DNA of 64,000 bases from contig JACAAK010000002.1 in assembly GCA_025093985.1 (NCBI GenBank), positions 1-64,000 of the forward strand. The letters are read 5' to 3'. The translations under genes were made by a program, and so were the position numbers. Shown piece after piece: positions 56,901-64,000 of this stretch (position 1 is its first letter; every line of letters begins with the position of its first letter). Below the pieces are notes generated by a model. That model saw only the letters and a program-made list of their open reading frames with translations. It did not search any database and was not told the DNA's origin. Source of the DNA: Calvatia gigantea. Its lineage: Eukaryota; Basidiomycota; Agaricomycetes; Agaricales; Lycoperdaceae.

Positions 56901-58333
56901 TCATGGGAGGGATAAATTGCATTTATCGGACTCTGGGGAGTGCAGTTTTCGCCCGAGTTAGAGCTTAGAGGCTCCTTCCTTTCTGGATTGCTCGTCCAAC
57001 TTTCCTCTAATATTTACAGGCCGAAAATTATTGTTACGCAACTTGGCGTTCCTCAGTGATCAGTGGTTCTGGATTTGCGAGGGAATCAGACTACATCCCT
57101 TTCCTGCAGAAGAAATGGAGCATTGCGTGCAAGAACCTGATTTCGTTGGCTCGGATTCCTGAAGTCCCGCCACTGGGCCCGTCCTCGCCATTCGAACACC
57201 CTGTGACCGGGATGGTCGTATGCCAACCTGAGTTGCTCTCGGCCGTCAGAAGGAACGACGTGTTGGCAAGTTCGCAGGATGGTGCGTTGAGGTCTGCCGG
57301 CCGAGATTTCCAGAGAAGGGTTGATGGTAGTGTTGTGTAACCGACTCGCAGACGTATCCGGCATCCTTCAACTAAGGGATCGGATGACTGAGATTCTCAG
57401 GTGTCATCCACAAAGTTCTAATAATAGATCTTGATGAACTATTTGCTGCTCGCTATATTACCGGTGCAACGACAAGGATAACCTTTGACAGTGAGCGGAC
57501 TTGATTGTATTAAATGGACCAGGGTCCCGTCCGATGTCAGCACCCAGGTCACGTGAGAAATCCGGCATTAATTTGCAAGTGGGCGGTGTTGAAACTCTGC
57601 CGTTCTTCCTGCCGCGCTCGGTGGCCTTGCGATTCGAACTTCCACCCTAGCTAAGTCTCTTGGCTCGGAAAAACTCCGCTCATCATTTGCTGAAGGACCC
57701 AGCATTCGCCCACACGGTATTAAGGAGGAGGGACCCAACAAACCAGATTGAGGAAGGGTTCGAGAATGGAGAATGATTGTTTTCCTAGATTTATCCTTTC
57801 CGGAATCTCGCTTGCTGCCGTTTGAGGTGATCCTAGGGAGATGGTTATGCAAAGGACAGTGCTTGTCATACGGTACATCCTTCTCCCAACTGTGTTCCCA
57901 CTTACACATGGAACCTTCAACCAGCCCGCGCCAAAGACAATAAATGTCCGTGATGCGCCAATCGAATATTACCTGTTTTATTATAATAATCTCAAAGGAG
58001 CGTTGATCTGCTTAGATCTGACCTTAGTGTCGAGGCTTAACACATTTATGCTCTGATGGCACGAGTCAGACGAACCTTAACCAGGTTCGTCCCTCTCTTC
58101 CATTCACTAACCCCTCTTTGCCCGCGAGATCTTTAAAGCATGAGGTGATCCACGTTTCACCGAAAGTGCTCATTGACTGCGCGATTCCGCATCAATATGC
58201 GTGGACCCGATTCCCGATTCCCCACCGCGCCTGAGTAATGCGGACCGCTCGTCTCGCACTCCTCACTCCATTAAGCTCTTATAAATCTTTCCGTGGTTTC
58301 TATTGTCACTTCACTCCAACTTCCCTATCCCTC
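53960..58333. other. 4.4-kb stretch without a recognised gene
   Basis: Open frames of 90-175 codons occur on both strands (for example 54553-55077 minus, 55569-55982 plus, 56430-56846 minus). None shows a domain, a convincing exon chain or similarity to other parts of the window. It may be ancient decayed sequence between the transporter paralogues. Confidence 0.45.
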
Positions 58334-60333
58334 ATGGCTACGTTTGAAAAGCTCACGCTTCCAACAGCCACCACCGATTCCTTGGCGGACGATGTCCCCA
58401 AGATACACTCGAGTGACGTAGATTTGAGTGGGATCAGTGAGAAGAGAGGCCATGGGACTGAACTCATTGCGGAGGATTCCATAAGCGACACCCCTAAAAA
58501 GGTCGAAGACGACTTTCCAGATGGTGGCTTGAGAGCTTGGCTTGTAGTCGTCGGGGTGTGTCTTCCCTGCATCCGTCTCAGCCATATGAAATTCTAACCT
58601 CAGGAATAATTAGACATTCTGTAATGCATTTGCGACGTGAGTTCTTCGCCGGTTGATGGTTCACACTTGTCGCTAACGAGGGACGGAAAGCGTTGGTTAC
58701 GTTACTTCATGGGGTGTAAGTTGGAAAACTCTCTGCTTCTTGCGGAAACTCAAGATTATTGTAGACCTTCCAAGAATACTACGAAGTAGTGCTTCTGAAG
58801 CAACATTCGCCCTCAACGATGTATGCACGCTCCCTTCCGTTCTATTTTCATCACGCGTCTCACCCTGGGCCTTTTTTCTTCACACAGAGCCTGGATAGGA
58901 TCAATCCAAGTACGCTGGCCTCTTTCATCAGAATCTTATTCCTTGCTCACTTTGTTGTAGTACGCCCTGATTTTCTTCCCAGGTCTCATAATCGGCCGAC
59001 TTTTCGACTTGGGTTATTTCCGCTATGTTTTCCTCTCCTCCAGCATCCTGCTCGTAGTCTCGGCATTTCTCGCTGCGGAAGTGTAAAGATTTTTGGCAAT
59101 TCTTGCTTTGCCAGGGTATAGCCGGTGGGGTGGGTCCGCTTTGTGCCAATCATTATACTTCGGTGTTGCTAACCTTTTTCCACGTGCAACAGTTAGGATG
59201 CGGCGGTGTCTTTTCACCAACGCATGCAATTCTTGCTCACTGGTTCAAAAAGAAACGCGGGCTCGTGTTGGGATATATGGCCGTTGGAGCTTCTGTCGGT
59301 GGAGTAGTGTTGCCTATCGCTGCGCAGAACCTAATTCCCATAGTTGGGTGCGTCAATCTCACTCTTCTTGCAATTATCTTAGTTTTGATGACGTCCCTAG
59401 GTTCAAGTGGACGATGAGGATTATTGGCTTCATTCTTGCCGCAGTCCTCACCGTATCCAATCTGGTGCGTTGACATTACCTTACTTACATTGCCAACATC
59501 GTAGGCTCATAGACATGATAGACGGTGAGGCGACGACTACCAGTCACCAAGGTCAAAGGTGGTCTGTGGAATCTGGCCGCTTTCAAAGAGGCACCCTACG
59601 CCGTATATTGCGCCTCATCCTTCTTCATTTTCTTGGGTCTTTACACCTGTAGGAACTCGTTTCTCCACCAACCAAGACTCCCCTGCTCAACGTTCTTCTA
59701 GTCTTAACTTACGCCAACGTGAGCGCGGCGAGGACTCACCAACAACTCTCATTTGACATCGTACTTTGTCGCCCTGGCAAATGCTGGTTCTCTGTTCGGA
59801 CGATGGGCGTCTGGCATCATGTCAGACAGAATTGGTGTGTATCCCTTGATTCCCTTCATCCTATCACTAACTTCAGGTTCCTATTCCTTTACCCTTGGGA
59901 CAGGCCCGCTTAATGTAATGATCCCATTTACCTTTTTTGCTGCCGCCTTCACCTACGGTTGGCCCTTCGCAAACTCAACCGGCGCTCTCATCGTCATAGC
60001 TGTGATCTACGGATTCTGCTCTGGCATGTACGTCTCGCTCATGACCAACCCCATCATGAACTTGGGTGGCGAAGGAGACATAGGAAGGAGAATTGGAATG
60101 TTTATGAGCATTCTGGCTATTGGCGCCCTTTGCGGACCGCCAATTTCAGGTGCGATTGAAACCACTACGGGATCCTTCAATTTGGTTGGTGTATTTGCTG
60201 GTGAGCTATATGGAATCTCTTTTTCTGTATATGGTGTTGATTTCCTTTGATAGGCACAGCGGTGGTCATCGGCGTTGCCATGATGACCATTGTGAAGTTT
60301 TTGGTTTCACCAAAGTGGAACGCAAAACTGTAA
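58334..60333 (+). pseudogene. MFS monocarboxylate-type transporter 2, with two frameshifts
   Basis: This is a paralogue of the gene at 51935-53959 with the same intron positions. The start is MATFEKLTLPTATTDSLADD, then DFPDGGLRAWLVVVG, GYVTSWG, FQEYYEVVLLKQHSPST, FFPGLIIGRLFDLGYFRYVF, HWFKKKRGLVLGYMAVGASV, VKGGLWNLAAFKEAPYAVYC, FGRWASGIMSDRIG and LYGFC-like IYGFCSGMYVSLMTNPIMNL. The stop is at 60333. One extra base at about 59081 (GCGGAAGTGTAAAG) breaks the frame between FLAAE and CKDFWQFLLCQG. A second extra base between NVSA and LTSYFVALANAGSL (about 59725-59760) breaks it again. Everything else is conserved, so the gene is newly inactivated, or the sequence has indel errors. Confidence 0.78.
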
Positions 60334-60675
60334 TTTCGCCCTTCGCCTTATCATACCCCTGTGTCTTCGCATTGAACCCCCCTTCCCTGTTTGCATAGCA
60401 TAGAGTTGAGCACAGTTAGCCACTTGAAGTGGCCAAAAGATCATGCATTCATTAGATCACCATTCAGACCCTTTGCTTAAAGCATCTGTACTTGTAGGTT
60501 ATCGTAGTGTACCAAATAATCAAGCGTGCCCTCAATTGTTCACGAGTTTCAACCGATAAACTTTGATCTGCGTAAGTATTCTCATTTCCCTTCCAATCTC
60601 AAACTGCGTTCCCACGACGTGTTATCGCTACACGCTGGTCATTTACGTGGGGTGTAAAACATAGATATGAGTAAT
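60334..60675. other. Intergenic, no gene recognised
   Basis: This is the 3' flank of MFS transporter 2 up to the MITE-like element. No coding signal is seen. Confidence 0.5.
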
Positions 60676-60824
60676 CACTGCGCCAACGAGTCGATGTAAC
60701 ACAAGGTCATATCAAAATCATATTAATTTCAAAAAGTGCAAACTGTGTCGTATTGAAGGATACAATTTTTGCAACTGATATGATATCGATATAACGAGTG
60801 TCACATCAACTCGTTGGCGCAGTG
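60676..60824. mobile_element. 149-bp foldback MITE-like element
   Basis: The segment begins CACTGCGCCAACGAGT and ends with the near-perfect reverse complement. The two halves pair along most of their length (about 75 bp each, imperfect further in). It is flanked by the direct repeat TAAT (60672-60675 and 60825-60828), which fits a target-site duplication. CACTG termini recall CACTA-type transposons, but 4-bp duplications are unusual for them. It has no coding capacity. Confidence 0.65.
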
Positions 60825-61933
60825 TAATGGAATTAAGAGGAATATTCGTCGAAGGTGGTGTTTTCAGCAGCCACATGTCTTAGAAATGAACGGCAATTTC
60901 GAGGTCCTACAGCCAACGCGTGCTTGGGCCTAGGTGGCGGCTACATATCAGTACCAGGATAACCAGGATATCACATACCGCCGTCCAAAAACCCTGACTT
61001 ACTTCAGTGTTTTTGAGAGACGGTTCAACTGACTAGAGAGACGTAATAGTTAGTCCTGACTGTGTGTCCTAAGATATTCTGATGTGATCGCAGAAGGCGA
61101 CGCTGGCGATCCACGGCAATCGCATGAAAACCCGCCTTGAAAGTTGTGACATTCAGTCGAACGTTCGTTGTATCTCCGGAACATCAATATTACCTCCCCT
61201 ACCAGGAGGCTAAGGTGCCTGCTCTCGTGGTTATAGTCGGATGGTGTGACGTGCCCCGTTAATAATTGCAGTGACGGCACGATGATTCAACGAGTACTGT
61301 TGAGGCGTTGGGGAGCAGGTGACCTGAACTGGCAGGTCCAGTCGCCAAACATTGATAACCATATAGGGGCTTGATATCAAGATCTTTTAGGAAGAAAAAG
61401 AAAAGAGCCGCTACGTCGAAACATACTTATCATGTAGCATAGGGAGCATTCCCGACTACGCGTAATAAAGCACGTCTTAACTGACCGTTGAACCACAGTC
61501 GTGCTGTTCATGTGTTGACTGCCCTTGGTAAATTGAGCTATGGCGATGGTGCGCAACTGAAAAATACAAGGGGACCTATTATGAGCCGTATCCGCCATGA
61601 CATTTCACCGATCGTCAGGTTAGCACTTGAAGCGTGTGTCCCTGCCCCCTCCGATCAATTTGGGAGGTCGTATCGATGGTTGTCAGACTCGCATGCCACA
61701 AAGGAAACAATGCTCAGTTGTTTAAGTAAAAATGCTGAGGAGTTGCACGTTTTAAGGGACCCTATAGTTACAAGGGGAAGAGAGTTAATTTAGAGGGTCG
61801 TCTGACAATTTGACGTGGTTGTCCATGGACACCCATTTTCATTAAGTCGTGTTCCTCGCGTTGGTGAATTGTTTATAGGGCGATGGTCCATGCGATTGGT
61901 CCAAAATAGCTAGGCGCTTATGCAGAGCTGGTC
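60825..61933. other. Intergenic between converging transporter genes
   Basis: A 101-codon plus-strand frame (61488-61793) and shorter frames have no recognisable features. Confidence 0.45.
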
Positions 61934-63976
61934 TCATATCCTCCCAGTCCATCGGCCTAGTGCGAGGTACCTCACGATCATTATACATGTGACACCCACC
62001 ACAACCACGCTTCCTAAACAAATATCCATCCTTCTTCAATTAATGATGGGGAAGACTTCACGCACCAGCATACAACGCCACGCCCCTAAAGCTCCCCGTT
62101 TTCGCATTAATAGCCCCCGAGATCGGTGGGCCCGCAAGCGCACCCAGGGCAGTGATAGTCATGTACATACCATTCCTTCGCCCGACGTCTTCTTCCCCAC
62201 CAAAATTCATAATAGGGTTAGATATAAGGGAGACGTACGTTCGGGAGGAGAAGCCATAGAGGAGAGTCACGACGATTAGGGAAGCGGTGGAGTGTGCGAA
62301 AGGCCAAGCATAGGTGAGGACTCCTGCAAGAAAGGTGAATGGAATCATTACGTTCAGAGGCCCTGCGCAGGAATGTGGATTATTACGTTGGACGTGGCAT
62401 GCAGGTGGGAGGGAGGAGGGGCACACCTATGTGATCTGCGAGGACGCCTGCCGCCCATCGACCAAAGGCTGAACTTGCGTTGGCAAAGGAAACGAAATAA
62501 AAGGCAAGTTTCGATGTACTACCAAGTTGTGTCGCACTCACGTTGACGTAAGTCAACACTACATGGACATAAGATCGTGGTTTTCAGTTTAAAATTCAGA
62601 GTGGAGGTAAATATAAACGGACGTGTATAGAGGCCCAGGAAGTTTGCGAAGGAGGACATGCCGTAGACTGTATATGGGGCTGATTTAAATGCAGCAAGGT
62701 TGAGCAAGCCACCTTTAACGTGCACGGGAGGTAGTCGCGGCTTCATTGTCTATAGGTGATTGTTAGCTGGCACCGGCATTTCCGAGTACACAATGTGAGC
62801 AAACCAGATAGCACATCCCCAGAACCACAAGCAGAACAGACCCAATAATCCTCATTGTCCATGGAAACCTGAAGCGGAAATCCAACTTGAATTCATCCGA
62901 ACAGGTTAAAAGGACAATCCTCGTACCCAACACGAGGTATCAAATTCTTCGCTGCAATAGGAAGAATCGTCCCACCGAGAGAGGACCCGATAGCCCTATA
63001 CCCCAATGCACGACCCCTTTTCTTCTTAAACCAATGTGAAATTATTGGGTTGCAGGGGCCAAAAATCCCCCCACATGCAAGCTGCAAGATATCCCCCCCT
63101 GTCAGTGAAGCTCGAACGAAGGGAAAATTCGGTATGCGCGCACCCCTGTGGCAATGTCTTGACATAGAACAAATTGCCAGTATTTTGTACATTGTGCCGT
63201 GAGGAACGTAGCAACTACGAGAAGCATGCAGGAAGAGAGGAAAACAACACGGAAATAGCCTAGGTCGAAAAGGCGACCGACGACTAACCCAGGGAAGAAT
63301 ATTAGGGCATACTTGAGTCAAGATCAGGGAACCGGTGGGCAGGCGAGCATGCCAGACGCACCTGAATCGAACCTATCCATGCACTAATGTGCACAACGCA
63401 GTCTGCTATCGGTGCAAGGGAGGTAAGAGTGCGTACATTGTTGAAGGGGAATATTCTTTGAGAAGTGTGTCTTGATAGTATGCTTGAAAGATCTATCGTT
63501 TGAATGAGTCCTATTACATCCGCAGTGTAAACCGGGAGGAGACATACGCCCCATGAGTTCACATAACCAAGCCTGGTCTCGCGCGAGTATGCACTGTCAA
63601 CTCTGATGCTCAATGGAATGAAAACTCACGTAGCGAAACAGTTACATGTTGCCTAAGTGACACCAATCGTCAGCAGTAAAAGTCACAGTTACAGAATGAC
63701 ATACGCCAAAAACAACAAGCCAAGCTTTCAATCCACCATCCGGAAAGTCACCACGGGCGTGACCTCCTCTTCATTCACCTCCTTTTCCTGCTCTCCAACC
63801 GTAGTGCCACCACCTGTTCCTGACCCCTTTCTCGCGTTGGAAGACCGTTTTCCTGGCGTGCCATCAGAACGAATGGCGTCCCCAACCTCATTCTTTGCTC
63901 CAGAAGACAAGGACGAGGAAGAAGACGGCATTTTATTTGCTTCGATTATTCCTCCGTTTGAGGACATGATAGACAT
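61934..63976 (-). CDS. MFS monocarboxylate-type transporter 3, N-terminal frame shifted
   Basis: This is the third paralogue, on the minus strand, facing the other two. Exons read LVVFG, YVNSWG, FQAYYQDTLLKEYSPST, AWIGSIQ, LACGGIFGPCNPIISHWFKK, KRGRALGYRAIGSSLGGTIL, FPWTMRIIGSVLLVVLGM, VKGGLLNLAAFKSAPYTVYG, FGRWAAGVLADHIG and GPLNVMIPFTFLAGVLTYAW. The final exon SVVVVGVTCIMIVRYLALG ends at 61934. It is closer in sequence to transporter 1 than to 2. The Ser-rich N-terminal frame (MSIMSSNGGIIEANKMPS at 63976, ending EEEVTPVV) is one base out of phase with DFPDGGLKAWLVVFG at about 63740. Either the start is elsewhere or there is a one-base lesion; the rest is intact. Confidence 0.8.
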
Positions 63977-64000
63977 GACGCCGACGCCTTAGAGGGATTT

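Noticed and set aside
54553..57364. Several 90-175-codon frames on both strands
   Set aside because: No recognisable motif, no splice continuity and mutual overlap on opposite strands.
63657..63992. 111-codon plus-strand frame at the right edge
   Set aside because: Antisense shadow of the Ser-rich N-terminal exon of transporter 3.

Overview
The window looks like nuclear DNA of a filamentous basidiomycete, most likely an Agaricomycete. Genes are split by many short (about 45-70 nt) GT-AG introns. The families are typical of that group: fungal F-box/LRR proteins, a MYND-finger protein, 7-TM proteins, MCH-type MFS permeases and many decayed NACHT/NLR-like STAND NTPases. Housekeeping genes (PDH E1-alpha, IML2/TTC39, AP endonuclease, PMT2-type mannosyltransferase) are interspersed. 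No rRNA or tRNA gene was found.

Layout. 1-3.8 kb is an AT-rich island carrying a complete Tc1/mariner element with 211-bp inverted repeats and a TA duplication. 4-8 kb has a small multi-exon gene, coiled-coil exons and a frameshifted F-box gene. 8-12.5 kb holds two conserved genes in divergent orientation, PDH E1-alpha (-) and IML2-like (+), sharing a 162-bp intergenic region. 13.7-23.1 kb holds a flavin-containing monooxygenase (-) and a C2/transmembrane gene (-). A 3.29-kb tandem duplication between them leaves one intact 5' half and one truncated copy of each. 23.2-30.1 kb has a tartrate/D-malate dehydrogenase-type gene (-), a single-exon F-box/LRR gene (+) and a MYND gene (+).

31-42.3 kb is a graveyard of STAND NTPase relics mixed with a 7-TM gene and a D-lactate dehydrogenase pseudogene. 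Part of it is doubled by a second, independent 3,267-bp tandem duplication. 42.7-48 kb returns to housekeeping: an AP endonuclease IV gene (+) with an unexpected in-frame TAA, and a PMT2-type O-mannosyltransferase (-). 49.2-50.3 kb holds another STAND relic (-) whose 3' end is still perfectly spliceable. 51.9-64 kb holds three paralogous MFS monocarboxylate-type transporters (two +, one -) in different states of preservation, with a 149-bp foldback MITE-like element between the second and third.

Overall this is ordinary conserved gene content interrupted by accessory blocks. I did not find a convincing new multi-gene system. The most notable signals are the two near-3.3-kb tandem duplications with breakpoints inside genes, the cluster of five 5'-truncated STAND relics, and the compound inverted repeats of the Tc1 element. 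Several otherwise well-preserved genes carry single-base frameshifts, so consensus or assembly error is a real alternative to pseudogenisation throughout.
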